A DNA stretch of 64,000 nucleotides from positions 2,143,001-2,207,000 of the forward strand of contig CM074758.1 in the NCBI GenBank assembly GCA_037355855.1, in the 5' to 3' direction. Positions within the stretch are counted from its first letter, which is position 1, and the number at the start of each line of letters is the position of its first letter. The DNA comes from Pseudo-nitzschia pungens. Lineage: Eukaryota; Bacillariophyta; Bacillariophyceae; Bacillariales; Bacillariaceae. The notes beneath the pieces were generated by a model. The model was not told the DNA's origin, searched no databases, and saw only the letters and a list, made by a program, of their open reading frames with translations. Of this stretch, positions 33,126 through 44,858 are shown one piece after another. A program made the translations under genes and the position numbers.

Positions 33126-34019
33126 TCAAACAAAAACAAACGCATTGTCATCGATTTGTTCGTCCCCCAAATCAGTCCACCAAGCTTTGAAATCCTCGTA
33201 ACTTAGTTTTTCGTTTGGGTTGTCCTCCGTCTTGCGAATGAAGTCAAAAGCTGCTTCTGTTTCACGGGCAGTCAAATCGAGTCCCAAATCTTCACAGAGA
33301 AATCGAAATTGTTTCAGGTCGAGTCCGTCACCTACTACATTCGCAGCCTGAAACTTTGATCGAAGGGTACCTTCTGAATAAAGCGATTTTCGCAATACCC
33401 TCAGCTTATTAGCGGTGTTTCTTCCTACAACTATGTAAAGGATTCCAACAGCACACATATACCCTCCTGGAATAAACCGACGCCGTAGAATTATGCGTTA
33501 GATATTTGCAACACCAGAAGAAACATTGACTCCATCCCATTCGGTTCTTATCTCACCGGCAATAAAATTGAAAAGATCAATTTGGCTTAGCTGCAACGTT
33601 CCGCAAATAAAGTATATAGCACCTCTACCCCATAGAAATTTTAGAAACAAAGCGTACTTGTTGATGTTCTGAACCAAATTTTTCGACAAGAACATATCCT
33701 TGCCTTCCAATATGACGACGACCAACCCAAGCATGATAATGTACAAGTCAATGATTGCCCCGACCAGTTGAAGATGCAATATCCTTGAAGTCAACTCGAA
33801 CGATCCGATTACAAGGCACGCGACACCACCAATAAGTGCCAGGAAACGCAAAGAACGATCTCCGTCTTGCGCCTGAGTCTTCAGTTCAATCACCTTTTCC
33901 TTTGTAAAACGACCCGCTGCTTCGAGACCCTCGCTGGTGAAAGCAGCTTTTGCGAATTGAGAGATGGTGTCGGTTACTGTGGCGTCATCGCTGACTTGGT
34001 TACTCCCGCTATTCATCAT
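33126..34019 (-). CDS. COPI-associated family membrane protein with EF-hand-like tail
   Basis: Exon 1 34019-33557, intron 33467-33556 (GTGAGA...TTCCAG), exon 2 33466-33126; 267 residues. Four membrane segments are visible: FLALIGGVACLVIGSF, LVGAIIDLYIIMLGLVVVIL, FLWGRGAIYFICGTLQL and FNFIAGGYMCAVGILYIVVG; the last is completed by the splice. This is the arrangement of the COPI_assoc family, small tetraspan proteins of the Golgi/endomembranes. After the last helix comes a soluble tail of about 100 residues with an EF-hand-like region (LDLKQFRFLCEDLGLDL, then DNPNEKLSYEDFKAWW), so calcium may modulate it. Precise function is unknown. Confidence 0.85.
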
Positions 34020-34848
34020 ATTGATGGGGTACGTCGTTCACTTCGGACTGGACAATGAAATACCACGTCTGACCAATTCCTTGTTTCTGATCAAAATCGT
34101 CACTCTCTGCAGCGAAAGCGATTGATAAGTGATCGTGCTTCAATAATTTTCCTTAGGAGAGGTATTTTATCAATAACTCCACATCCACGGATAAAGGGAA
34201 ACAGTGTTCAGATCACAGAATGAATCGATCAATCCAATGCATAAGGTTACCTTGTATGGTCGATAGATGAATTTGTAAATCACTTTAGTTCAAAGGAAAA
34301 CTCGTTTCTACGATTATGTGCTCTGTTCGCTCTTATCCGTTTAGCGATAGGGGAAAAGACACCAATGTATGTCCGATCTTTTCAGTCGTTCATTGTTCAT
34401 ACTTGCAGAAAATTCATTCGTGTTTCAATGCCTTGTGTACCAGCCAGTATGTGCATTATTTACGTACTACTGTACATGATAAAAAGGTAAGATTTACCGG
34501 TAGGAGGTTTTTGTGTGCGGTATCACATAGAAGAAGCCAATGAGATTTTGTTCTGAGTATGAAAAAAGTGAACCCAAGAAAATTGACTGGTTTACTGTAC
34601 GGTAAGGTTACGTAAGGTTACCGGTACATTGAGAATTGTGAATGATGGATGGTAGGAACAACGCTATCGAAAACGTACCGTATGTACCGCATGTTGTGAT
34701 AACTGAAGTTAAGATACTTACCCATCATTCATCTTTTGACACCGAAAATTTTATGTTCAACGACGTTTTCAGATTTTCACACACCAATCACCGATGATGG
34801 TGACAACAAGCTACGGGTACGTACCATGAAAAGCAACAACACACCACT
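34020..34848. other. Divergent promoter region
   Basis: About 830 bases between the COPI-associated gene (-) and the reductase gene (+). It contains repeated GTAAGGTTAC words near 34600-34625. No coding signal. Confidence 0.55.
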
Positions 34849-35909
34849 ATGAATTCGCCTTGGCTACAACTCGCACAGAAAACTTGCATCATCACAGGTA
34901 TGAACTAGACTTTGAGGCACAGAGATTCTAACATCGGCAATAGTATCCAAACCAAAACTTCGTGGATCAAAATGTTTTGACCATCCTCACCTTCCCCTCT
35001 GCTCTTTACAATCTCCCAGGCGCTGGTAGTGGCATAGGAGCGGCTGGTGAGTATCTTTAGAGTCGCTCAACCATCCTATGACGATGTCGTCATTCTCGTG
35101 AACTAACGACACTATGTTTCACTCTTGTGAATGAAAAAATTCAAGTTGCAAAATCTCTGGTTTCCGAGGGATGCCGAGTTGTCTTAGCGGATCACAATCC
35201 CGAAGCCATCGAACGAGTAGCAAATGACTTGAAAACAGACGAGTCGCATTGTCATTTGGTGAAATGCAACGTGACAGATCGAAATGAAGTGAGCGACCTT
35301 ATCCATCAAGCTGATGAATTTGCTGGTCGAGCTCATTTGTCGAATGGGGGTGGGGACGCCATCCCATTCACTACGCTCTTGGTTAATTGTGCCGGAATAA
35401 CACGCGACAACTGGGTATCTCAGATGGAGCTAGATGACTGGAATCATGTGTTGGATGTGAATCTGAAGGGAACATTTTTAACCTGTAGACAATTTTTGGA
35501 CCAGAGACGAGCAGACGAATTTTTCCCGAAGCATTATGATGGCGGAACAGGCATTCCTCGCCCTGAAGCTTCGATTGTGAATATCGGTTCGGTAGTCAGC
35601 GAGTTTGGAAATTTAGGCCAAGTAAATTACGCTGCGAGTAAGGGGGGTGTCCTGGGACTGAGTAGAGCTCTTGCAAAAGAGGTAGCAATTCGCAATGTCC
35701 GTGTGAACACCGTAATTCCAGGTTTTATAGATACGCCTATGGCGCAGGCAATTCCGGCTCATGTCAAAGACCGCGTGATGACTCAGATCCCAATGAAAAG
35801 ATTTGGATCGACGTCTGAAGTTGCAAACGTTGTATCGTTTCTACTGTCCCCAAGGAGTGGGTACATAACCGGGGAATCAGTCACAGTTAGTGGAATGATT
35901 TCTCTTTGA
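34849..35909 (+). CDS. FabG-like short-chain dehydrogenase/reductase (3-oxoacyl-ACP reductase type)
   Basis: Three exons: 34849-34897, a 27-base microexon 35020-35046, and 35146-35909, giving 279 residues. The splices rebuild the cofactor motif TGAGSGIGAA across both introns, which strongly supports the model. Other SDR features: ADHNPEAIERV (the acidic-then-basic pattern after beta-2), NCAGITRDNW, the catalytic Ser in NIGSVVSEFGNLGQ, the YAASKGG Tyr-Lys pair, and NTVIPGFIDTPM. The closest subgroup is FabG/CBR4-like 3-oxoacyl-ACP reductase, the NAD(P)H step of type II fatty-acid synthesis. No targeting peptide is seen, so cytosolic or mitochondrial location is possible. A Gly-rich insert (LSNGGGDAIPFTT) precedes NCAG. 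Confidence 0.9.
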
Positions 35910-36116
35910 TACTTTTAACAGCAAGATGAACCCAGGATCGATACAAAAGGCCACGAATCCATGCTTTTCGCTAGTATGGATGCCTTCACAATGAATCGGG
36001 GAAAAGAAAAAACACTGTCTAACGAGGTTCTTAATGCTTACAACAGTAATGGTCTGCTGACTTTTTCTAAACCAGTAGTCACAACTCGGTGCAGCAAATT
36101 GTACATGTTTGATAAA

Positions 36117-37225
36117 TTATACTCCGAAGTCAGAAGATATCGTTTTGTATTTCTTTCGAAGCAATTCTGCCTTCGGACTTTCGTCATACCATTTTATCAG
36201 CCAATCGGGAGCCCTCAACATGCCAACTTTTCTGAAATGATAGTAAACATGCCCGAATACTATTCCAAGAAAATCCAACGTTGGTGGCTCTCCCTCGAGT
36301 AAAAATGTCTGAAGAACAATGAAATGAATGAGAATTGGAATACAATTTAACCAAGAAGCGAAGAAAATGACCCGACTATTCGTACCTGCGCTAAGAGGAA
36401 CCATGGCAGAAGTTCCGCTTTAATGTGAATGAATTCAAACACTCCAACGTCAACTCCCTCAAACATTCGACTCCAGATGTATACCAAGAATGTCGATAGA
36501 TTGTGCCCTAAAAACCGAGGGCTCATCTTCATGATCGGGTATCCCACAAGCATCGACGTCATGCCGAAGAGAATCATGATCCAAAACTCATAAGGTTTGT
36601 TATGGGACAATCGCTCCAGAAAACTCATGTACTGGTGTACAAAGTGAATAGTCATAGGATATCCAATCAGCCCAAGTGAACCAAGGTTCAAAAATGCGGT
36701 GAAAGGTCTCCAAATCTGACCACCCTTGAAAACTTTATTCCAGTCCAGGCTGAGAAGTGGTGGAAATTCGTTGTTGGTCATGACATAACCCAATGCAGTC
36801 ACCACAAATGATGCTGTAAGATACGCCTTCGTTATGGGCGGCGTCCTGTGATATTCTTCGATAATTTGGTCGAGCTTGTTATCTTCCTTGAAATCATCGC
36901 TACTGTGTTCATCCAGATCGAAACCATCAAATAGGTCCTCGTCATCCTCTGATTCGTCCTCTTCATCGTAAGAATCTTCGTCTTCGGAAAATTCTTCGGA
37001 ATCCGAATCATCTGCTCCACCTCTAGTATTCAGAAGCGCTCGAGACGTAAGAAATGAAAGCTCCGACGAATGCAACTTCGAGCTGATTACTGACGGGGAG
37101 TGAATGCCGAAAGGATTCGATTGCCTCTGAATAGATCTGGTCGCACTCACGCTGCCAATGTTGGAAACACAACCCAGAAACCATACAGTCAAAAGGGCGA
37201 CAATTGTTGTAGATCGATTCAGCAT
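36117..37225 (-). CDS. Derlin (Der1-like) with signal peptide and acidic linker; candidate symbiont ERAD (SELMA) component
   Basis: Exon 1 37225-36386, intron 36309-36385 (GTACGA...CTTCAG), exon 2 36308-36117; 343 residues. The N-terminus MLNRSTTIVALLTVWFLGCV is a signal peptide. It is followed by a presumptive transit region without an aromatic +1 residue, then an acidic stretch (residues about 74-115, DSDSEEFSEDEDSYDEEDES). The Derlin core follows: YHRTPPITKAYLTASF, QIWRPFTAFLN, WIMILFGMTSMLVG, and, over the splice, LLAQTFLLEGEPPTLDFLGI then VFGHVYYHF. Cytosolic-type Derlins begin directly with the core. A signal peptide plus transit-like region lacking Phe at +1 is what directs proteins to the periplastid compartment of complex red plastids. 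This therefore fits sDer1 of the plastid protein-import machinery SELMA. Host ER Derlin is the alternative. Confidence 0.85.
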
Positions 37226-38632
37226 TGTTCTCGATGTGTTGATGAACTCTTCAACTTTCTCCTTTTCACACTCTCAGATAGATTTCCTTTTCCCGAGATC
37301 TTATTGCCCGATTTGACTTCCATCAGTTTGACCTCCACCAAGACTGTTTGATGAGTCCGCAACTCCTTGTACGTGCACTTCGGTGACAATGGCAGTAATT
37401 GCGAACGCGAGTAACACAGCAAAATCCAAAACATCGGCAAGTTGTCATGGACTTTTCGAGAATCATTCTTGTGCAAAGGCGTTCGAGTTCGTACTCGTAC
37501 TAACTTACGTAATCGTACCGACGGACACCTTTCAGGGATGAATCAACACCTGGAAGTCTGTACGACACCCGTCATCCTGTTGTGTTCAAATTTTCATACC
37601 GTAAGATTACCGGGTACAAATACCCGTCAGACTGTACTCGTACCCGTAAACCTTACCTGTACACTGGTAATTACCGGTACCTAATTGCAGAATGCAAGAA
37701 GTTAAAAAAAAGTGAATTAAAATAATGATGCAAGATCACTATCTTCTGACGAAACAAGCTGCATAGAAATTGTAAAAGCATCCGACAATTACACTAATCA
37801 CACAGCAACTAAGCAAAACTTTGTTATCCTTGATAGAACAGTACAGAACTCTATTTATTTGCTACTAGATGATGTTACTAGTACTACTATTCTTGGACAT
37901 TAGAAGTAGTAGTACAGGAGAATTGAACTGTCATTGTATGATGAAGGAACACCCTGTGTCAGACAGAGGTTTTGAATAAAGAATTGATCAAATGGTGCTA
38001 AGTCCTACTCACTCCAACCTGTGATGTCCATGATACAATAGAAAATACTCATTAGTGAAGAATAGATTGGTCTGTGAGAAAATAATACAGAATTACTGGT
38101 GATATTAGCTAGAGAGCCAAATTTGGGGGCCTACTTTTCTTTGGGGGGGGTTTCGTGGCATACCAAACACACTTGGAAAGCGACATGTTGAATCCACAAG
38201 ATCGGCAAAAACCTTCGCAGTTTTGTCGATTCAAACGATGGACGTAACTGTTACCCCTAAAACGCCCTTCTCTGGTGGGAAAAAACGTCATTACCCACCA
38301 TCGTCCTCTAAGTTTCTTTTCTCGCGGAACGCGGAGTGCATCTGGAATTAGTTCTACGAACAGAATTAATTGATGATGGTCCGGAAAGGATGCACGTTGT
38401 TTTGGAAGTTAATCAAATTCGTCTATCCCTCAAGTTTCTGAATTCGAAGAAGAGTTTCATGAGCTGATCACTCTTTCCTCCACCACATCCGATAACTTGC
38501 CCCTAAGGACCCACTTGGGTTTCAAACCGAAACGAAGCGCAAACGAAGATCCAATAGTACAAAGACGACGACGACGACGACGACGACAAGAATAGAATAG
38601 AATCATTGATTTTATAACGGAGAGAAAAGAAA
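37226..38632. other. Divergent intergenic region
   Basis: About 1.4 kb with no gene. It is rich in TACCGGTA, CGTACTCGTAC and GTAAGATTAC words (37480-37690), has a G run near 38142-38150, and a GAC triplet array at about 38564-38586 shortly before the next start. Confidence 0.55.
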
Positions 38633-41599
38633 ATGATCTCAGGTAATGACAAAAAGAAAGGTTCGACGCTCACGCGGGCTGCATTCCTGTTAGTGACAAC
38701 GATGATGGCGGTGACTGTACCATCATCACCAATGGTAGATGCTCTCGTGCCGACGACGACTATTGCCAGCACAGGGGTCGCAAACAATTTCGACATGAAA
38801 ATTATGCAATGCAAAAGGGTCAGAAGTAGACTAGCAGCGCTTGTCACGGCTACTGAGGATGATAACGAACTACTATCTTCGTTTCCTACGATGCCTGAGG
38901 ACATCAAGCGTTTTGGTGTACACAGCAAGACAAATTATCAACGAAGGGAACGGAAAAGAAAACGGAAACAAATTCGACGACAAGATGAGAATTCCAACGG
39001 AAAGAATGAAAACAAACCCTTGAAAAGAAGGAACACAGTCCGAAAATCGAACAAAACAAATCCAAATGGAAAAGGCAATGATTCTACATTGAAATTGCCG
39101 GAATCCCCACCGAAGTTGTCGGATATATTTGAAGGTCGTGCTTCTCTGCAAACGACGGGAGAAGCTCAAGACAAAGTCGCCTCGCCTTGGAGAGCAGGCT
39201 TCAAGTCCTCGAAACGAACCCAGGGACGAATCCAAAAGGCCTTCAATGAACCGACTGCGTCGAAGCGTACTGATTCCCATTCTCGTGCCCAGATCATACT
39301 GGATACACTGTTGGAAACACCACCCGAATTCTGTAATTCGGTCAACCTTGTTTGCGCGTTGACGTATAGCGCCAAAGCCATGGGATACCAACGGGTAGAC
39401 CACATGAAAAAGAACCCTGGTTTTCGCAAGAGTCTGCAAAGAACCTTCGACATTGTACATGACTTGTTGGTCGTTCACCGAGAGGAAGCATTATTTTCTC
39501 CCCGCCAACTGTGCAATGTTGTTTGGGCGATTGCCAAACATGTTGACCGTGATCCGGATCTTTTAGTGCCTAAAGAGAAAAAGAAAGCTTCGAATCTTTT
39601 GGACACCGTGTCAGAGATAGATGCTCATACAGGAAACGAAGATTATGATTCGCCGCAGTGGCGCCTGGAAGAAACTATCGACGAAATTGCAAGACAATTA
39701 ACCTCAATACTTTTCAATGATGGCAATCATGATAGTGAAACGATCAAGAGTTCCTTTCAGCAGCCTAAGATCAAATTAGGAGAGATTTGTATGGCTTGTT
39801 GGGCATATGGAAAGTTGCGACCTCGAGATATTCCACCTGGTTGGCCGGGACCCCCACAAATGGGTTCAGTCAAGAGTCAAGATGCGATTGTTACAGACTG
39901 GAAAACCGAGCAATTAGGAACGAAAGGAATGTTTGGTAACGATGCTGATGCCAAACAAAGTAGCGAAATTGAGGAAGACGATAAAGAGAAGGAAGACATA
40001 ACTGAAACAGATAATCTCTTCGACGCGATAGGATATGCACTCTCTCAAAGTGTGGATGTTGGCGACAACCACGATTCATGGTGGAATGATTCGGAATCAA
40101 AACCAATTATGTTAGAGGATTGCACGTGGAGCGAACTTGCTAATGTAGGGTGGGCTTTTGCTTCACATGGTCGAAGCAAAAGCGCTGAATCAGAAATGCT
40201 GTTGAAAAATGTTGCCCAGGAGGCTTCGAAGCGGCTGAAAGAGGACGGCACGATCGCAAACAACGGCACCTACCAGAATTTCCTAGTCCGAGACATCACA
40301 CAACTGCTATGGTCTTTAGGAACATTGCAGTCAGATAACTTCCGACTTGCCGACGACTTGGTTCTTTTAGTAGAATCGCTAACCACGAATCTTCGATTGG
40401 GAACGAAGAAGGGGTCGAGTTTTGCAATGGGGCGCCCTCTACGATTATGGTCGTGCGCAGATCTTGTGCAAACAGCGGTTGCCTTGGCCCATGCACGGAT
40501 TGATGAAACACTCTTACTTCGTGCTATATACTCAGAAGGTATTAATCGACTCATGGAAGGATCGTCGTTAAACCATGATTCATCATCTGTGAAGACGTCT
40601 GTATCGCCGAAAATGGGAATGTCAAACAGAAACCTTCCGATGGGAGAGGGTCGACGAACTTTTCATACATGGGAGGCCAGCATTTTACTTTGGGCCCAGG
40701 CGCGGCTATACTTGACGGAGCAAGAGGGAACAGAATTTGCTGAATTTGCCGAAGACGCTCCTTTGTTCTTCCTCGAGGCATTGCGTGAATGTCGTGGTTC
40801 ATTCATTGAATCCAAAATAGGGCCCCAAGAGCAGGCGAACATTGTATGGTCATTGGTAATTTTGGAAAAATTCGATTCACCCGAGGCTATCATATTGATT
40901 GATCTCATTTTTGAGGAAGCTGCTCGATACTGCAAAGAAAACAAAAGCATGCAGCTCGAGCACGCTCATCAGCTCTGGCAGGCTTATTTTGTTTTGCAGG
41001 AAGACTGCCCAGAAGCTGTGAGACGGGTTCCTGAGTGGTTTGTCTCATATTTGAAGGAAAAATGGTCTCTCGAAAAAGCTCGCCTTAAATTGAGCAGTGC
41101 GAGGCATCAAGCTCTGAGCTCCACACTTGAACTTATGGGCGTTAACCATGTCAATGAGCACGAGGAGGACATTGATGTGGCCATCATTCTGCAACCGAAT
41201 GCTGTGTGGGTGCACGAAACCGATATGGACGAGGATAAGGTATCAGATTTGGGAACGGATGCAGATGACCGTGTGTCGGTGGCAGTTGAATTTGATGGTC
41301 CGAATCACTTTACTCGGGTTCGTTCTGAATCAAAGGTATCTGGAGTGGTCGCATCTTCAGAAGGACCTCCTCGTGCTCTCGGTCACACAGTCCTGAAGTA
41401 TAGATTACTGAAGAAGCAGGGATGGACCGTTGTCCGTGTTCCCTATTACGAGTTCGACAAGATTCCATTTTGGGCCTCTATGGAACGGCAGCGCTATCTT
41501 CAACGAAAATTGAAAACCCACGCTAACATTCAATTCAGTCAAGTTGATGTCAGTGAATACAAGGCCCTCACACCCAACAGGAAGTCAAGGTATGACTAA
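38633..41599 (+). CDS. Plastid-targeted RAP-domain protein (RNA-binding, OPR/FASTK-like)
   Basis: Single exon, 988 residues. The N-terminus has a basic start then AAFLLVTTMMAVTVPSSPM and VDA|LVP, a signal peptide with a Leu variant of the plastid cleavage motif. Residues about 40-170 are basic and disordered. The middle has helical repeats of the kind seen in octotricopeptide/FASTK proteins (QLCNVVWAIAKHVDR, GEICMACWAYGKL, ELANVGWAFASHG, DITQLLWSLGTLQ, QEQANIVWSLVILEKF), each with the recurrent VWA/LWSL-type core. The RAP domain is near 884-955: VAVEFDGPNHFTR, HTVLKYRLLKKQGWTVVRVP, YYEFDKIPFW. RAP proteins bind and process organellar RNAs; a plastid transcript target is inferred. Confidence 0.88.
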   Translation: MISGNDKKKGSTLTRAAFLLVTTMMAVTVPSSPMVDALVPTTTIASTGVANNFDMKIMQCKRVRSRLAALVTATEDDNELLSSFPTMPEDIKRFGVHSKTNYQRRERKRKRKQIRRQDENSNGKNENKPLKRRNTVRKSNKTNPNGKGNDSTLKLPESPPKLSDIFEGRASLQTTGEAQDKVASPWRAGFKSSKRTQGRIQKAFNEPTASKRTDSHSRAQIILDTLLETPPEFCNSVNLVCALTYSAKAMGYQRVDHMKKNPGFRKSLQRTFDIVHDLLVVHREEALFSPRQLCNVVWAIAKHVDRDPDLLVPKEKKKASNLLDTVSEIDAHTGNEDYDSPQWRLEETIDEIARQLTSILFNDGNHDSETIKSSFQQPKIKLGEICMACWAYGKLRPRDIPPGWPGPPQMGSVKSQDAIVTDWKTEQLGTKGMFGNDADAKQSSEIEEDDKEKEDITETDNLFDAIGYALSQSVDVGDNHDSWWNDSESKPIMLEDCTWSELANVGWAFASHGRSKSAESEMLLKNVAQEASKRLKEDGTIANNGTYQNFLVRDITQLLWSLGTLQSDNFRLADDLVLLVESLTTNLRLGTKKGSSFAMGRPLRLWSCADLVQTAVALAHARIDETLLLRAIYSEGINRLMEGSSLNHDSSSVKTSVSPKMGMSNRNLPMGEGRRTFHTWEASILLWAQARLYLTEQEGTEFAEFAEDAPLFFLEALRECRGSFIESKIGPQEQANIVWSLVILEKFDSPEAIILIDLIFEEAARYCKENKSMQLEHAHQLWQAYFVLQEDCPEAVRRVPEWFVSYLKEKWSLEKARLKLSSARHQALSSTLELMGVNHVNEHEEDIDVAIILQPNAVWVHETDMDEDKVSDLGTDADDRVSVAVEFDGPNHFTRVRSESKVSGVVASSEGPPRALGHTVLKYRLLKKQGWTVVRVPYYEFDKIPFWASMERQRYLQRKLKTHANIQFSQVDVSEYKALTPNRKSRYD

Positions 41600-42093
41600 A
41601 AGTAATCGCATAGAAATGTTTTGAACTCAACTTATAATTAAAGCAACGACTGTATTGAAATGATTAAAACAATAGAGATAAGATTAGTTTTTGATAGGAA
41701 AGACGTCAAAATCCAATGAGGAGAAAAGATATTATTTTTCTACAAAGATTCATTATTTTTTCAATTCGTGACTCGGTCTACGTAGACTACACGAAAGTAC
41801 GTCAGCGGCGTCAGCGGAGAGAACACCGTGTTCGTCACGCGCGTGAAAACGAACAATCATCATGTCTTGTTACCGATAACTTAACCATGCGAATGCAGAA
41901 GGGAATGAAGAAGTGTGACGACTTCGGATCGGTATCGTACGTATGGCGGCGGGATACAGAGATGATACTGTACTGCGGAGGAAGAGGGAGATTCGATTCT
42001 CAACTTCGTTTAGACCCGCTGCTCCTTTCTATGACACAACATTGATTCCGACGTCTTTTGCACATCTTGACTAAAAGCAGAAATAAATAAACA
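41600..42093. other. Intergenic spacer upstream of RPE
   Basis: About 490 bases. The ORF at 41716-42045 shows no domain and is probably chance. It holds the RPE promoter. Confidence 0.55.
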
Positions 42094-43008
42094 ATGAAGT
42101 TCAGTCTTTTGACCCTCGCTGCCACCGTCTCCGCCGTCAGTGCTTTCGCTGTAAGTAATCAGGGTCTAGATCAACCCATAGCTAGTGGGAATGGTATGGG
42201 TTCGTAATTCTCACAATTTGCCGCTTTCTCGTGAACGAAACCAAATGATTGCCAACCGATATTAATCGAATTACAGCCTGCGGCCACCACTCGTTCTTCC
42301 ACTGCCTTGAACGTATGGGGAGATAAGGACTACTTGATTGCTCCTTCTATCCTGTCTGCTGATTTTGCCAAGCTCGGTACTGAAGTCGACAACGTGTTGG
42401 AAGCCGGAGCTGATGTTGTCCACTTTGATGTTATGGACAACCATTACGTCCCTAACTTGACCATTGGACCTATGGTTTGCAAGGCTCTTCGTGATCACGG
42501 AGTCACTGCCCCTATTGATGTCCACCTTATGGTTTCCCCTGTTGACGAATCTATCTCTGCGTTCATTGATGCTGGAGCTTCGTACATCACCTTCCACCCT
42601 GAGGCCACCTCCCACGTCGATCGATCCCTCCAGTTGATCAAGAACGGTGGATGCAAGGCCGGACTTGTTTTCAACCCTGCCACTTCCCTTGATGCTGCCA
42701 AGTACGTTATGGACAAGCTTGACATCATTCTTCTCATGTCTGTCAACCCTGGTTTCGGAGGACAAGCCTTCATTCCTGCTGTCCTTGACAAGGCCCGAGA
42801 AGCCCGAAAGTTGATCGATGATAACAACCTCGACTGCCGTTTGGAAATTGATGGAGGTGTCAAGGTCGACAACATCCGGGAAGTTGCTGAGGCCGGTGTT
42901 GACATGATGGTTGCCGGATCTGCCATCCTGAAGGAACCCCGTACCGTTGAAGCATACAAGGAAACTATTGATGCCATGCGAGCGGAACTTGCCCTGGCAA
43001 AGAAATAA
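42094..43008 (+). CDS. RPE: Plastid ribulose-phosphate 3-epimerase
   Basis: Exon 1 42094-42150, intron 42151-42276 (GTAAGT...TTACAG), exon 2 42277-43008; 262 residues. Exon 1 encodes only the signal peptide [19 protein letters not shown], and the splice completes the import motif SAFAP. The mature enzyme has all family signatures: [57 protein letters not shown] and LEIDGGV. These include the catalytic Asp residues and metal-binding His/Asp pairs of the TIM barrel. It interconverts ribulose 5-phosphate and xylulose 5-phosphate in the Calvin cycle and the oxidative pentose phosphate pathway. Clean signal-peptide exon separation suggests addition of targeting by exon joining. Confidence 0.96.
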
Positions 43009-43802
43009 ACAGTCGAAAAAATCGCAAACGGCCACGTTTTTTCAAAATCCGCTAAGTTTCTCCCCTCTTCACAGAAAATCAGTTCATCAAAAATAAAAAC
43101 ATCATAAATTAGATTATCAAATAACTTGGGTACAAATTGTGTTCAACAGATACTAATCACTCGGAGGTGGAGCGGAAGCGACGGACGAAATTGAATCTCG
43201 GAGAGTGGCGAGAAGAGGTGGCGTGTATTTACGCAAAAGTATTGTACATCAAATAATGGAACATTGACTCGCTACATTGGAACGCGACGATGTGTTCGAC
43301 TCACGTGTGCTTTATCCTCGTGGCCCGAATACTAGTCCAAAGAACATGTCCTAACAAGTTTTGACCGATGTCCATCCAGTTATCTGGGGTGAATAATATT
43401 CGTTTGATAAGAATTATTGAGAGACATACTTGCAGTGTAATCAATTCAATGGCATTTAATGCGCCAGAATATCACTGCAATAGTTGTCATGCGACGGAAT
43501 CAAGGGAAACTTCTGACGATAAAACCGTGACTTTCGTTTGCGTCCATATTCAAAAATCATTTGTTCCTTTCTCTTTATCTGCTATTCACTAATATCTAGA
43601 TCGAACCAGTGCGGAGAGCTGCAGGAAAGAGTCAATCATCTTCCACAGGTGATTGTAATTATCATGAATTCGTGGTGTGTGTAGTAACCCTGCTTCCAGA
43701 CACAAACTCTTATGTTTTAGAACGCCATCTGTTGTCAGTATAATGGTATTTCCCAAACCAACATGATTTTGATTACTTACGCGTTGTGTCTGATTGTCGA
43801 AG
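43009..43802. other. Convergent intergenic region
   Basis: About 800 bases between RPE (+) and SFT2 (-). I see no gene. Confidence 0.55.
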
Positions 43803-44858
43803 TCACGATGACGATCGCGCAAAGTACTTCAGGCAGGTTGCGATGCAAATTGTCTGCATCCGAAGACACGCGGCAAAGACTGGCTTTAACATGGTACACA
43901 TCGCTCTACCGACCATTTGCAGACCCATCGTTCCACCTGGCAGAAAGCTTACTAAGTACCAAAGCAGGGCAACAAGTTGCACTCCTACAAAAGGTGTTTT
44001 TGGTCACATGAAACGGGAAGCGCATGGTAGAAAAAAGATTGAAAGCAGTTCACGATTTCAGTTTCTTCGATTCGTCTGAATTGCGTTTTGATTCATTCCG
44101 CTTCAATTGGGTCAATTCGCTTCATATTTTGCGTCATCTTTGTCGAAATAAAACTCACCCGACGATATTATCACCAAAGCGTATCCCTTCAAGCCGCCTT
44201 TCGTGCAAGTGAGATACAGCGTCGTCATCATACTCCCAAGATATATTATGGTAAAGGGCATTCGTTCCATCGTACACATACTATAAAGATGTTCTTTCGG
44301 GCCTTTCATAATGCCAAAGCTTCCCATGAAGGTGATCGATCCGCAAGTGAAACTCAAAGCAAATTTTTGTGGCTTTACTGCCAGCATGGGGACTCCAACG
44401 AAAAAGGCCAACCCGAAGAAGACAGCCGATAAGAACAAAAGCGCGCAAAACACCTTTGATGACAGTTAAAATTACACAACGGGAGAAGTTGAAGGAATGG
44501 AGAGCGTCGATCAGGGAAAAGAAAGAATCATTGAATGTATCCAACGCTAACACACAATCATCCGAGCGTAGAAATAAATACTTCGTACATGACAACACCG
44601 ATTATGGATTGGTCTGTTCCAGATAAATGGAGTAGAACTTACCTTGAAGCGTTGTTGATAGCCCATGCCCATAATCTTTTTCGGCATTTGTGCCTCCATT
44701 GACTGCTTCATGGTTTCAAATGAGAACCCTGGAAGATTTTCTGCGTTGAAGAGGGGCAAGACTTCATCAGTATCGATCGAGAACCAGCTTGACGACGACA
44801 CGTCTCCGTTCTCTGCTGCTTTTTGCTCATCATACCAGCTGCCAAAAGAGGACGACAT
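43803..44858 (-). CDS. SFT2: Sft2-like Golgi transport protein
   Basis: Three exons: 44858-44643, 44453-44159 and 43984-43803; introns 44454-44642 and 43985-44158; 230 residues. The soluble N-terminus has MSSSFGSWYDEQKA, then four membrane helices: VFCALLFLSAVFFGLAFF, FALSFTCGSITFMGSFGI, FTIIYLGSMMTTLYLTC with YALVIIS, and (third exon) VQLVALLWYLVSFLPGGTMG. This is the Got1/Sft2 family pattern including the LWYLVSFLPGG signature. Yeast Sft2 supports vesicle fusion with the Golgi. The third exon lies in no long ORF and was found by following the splice phase. Length matches the family. Confidence 0.88.
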
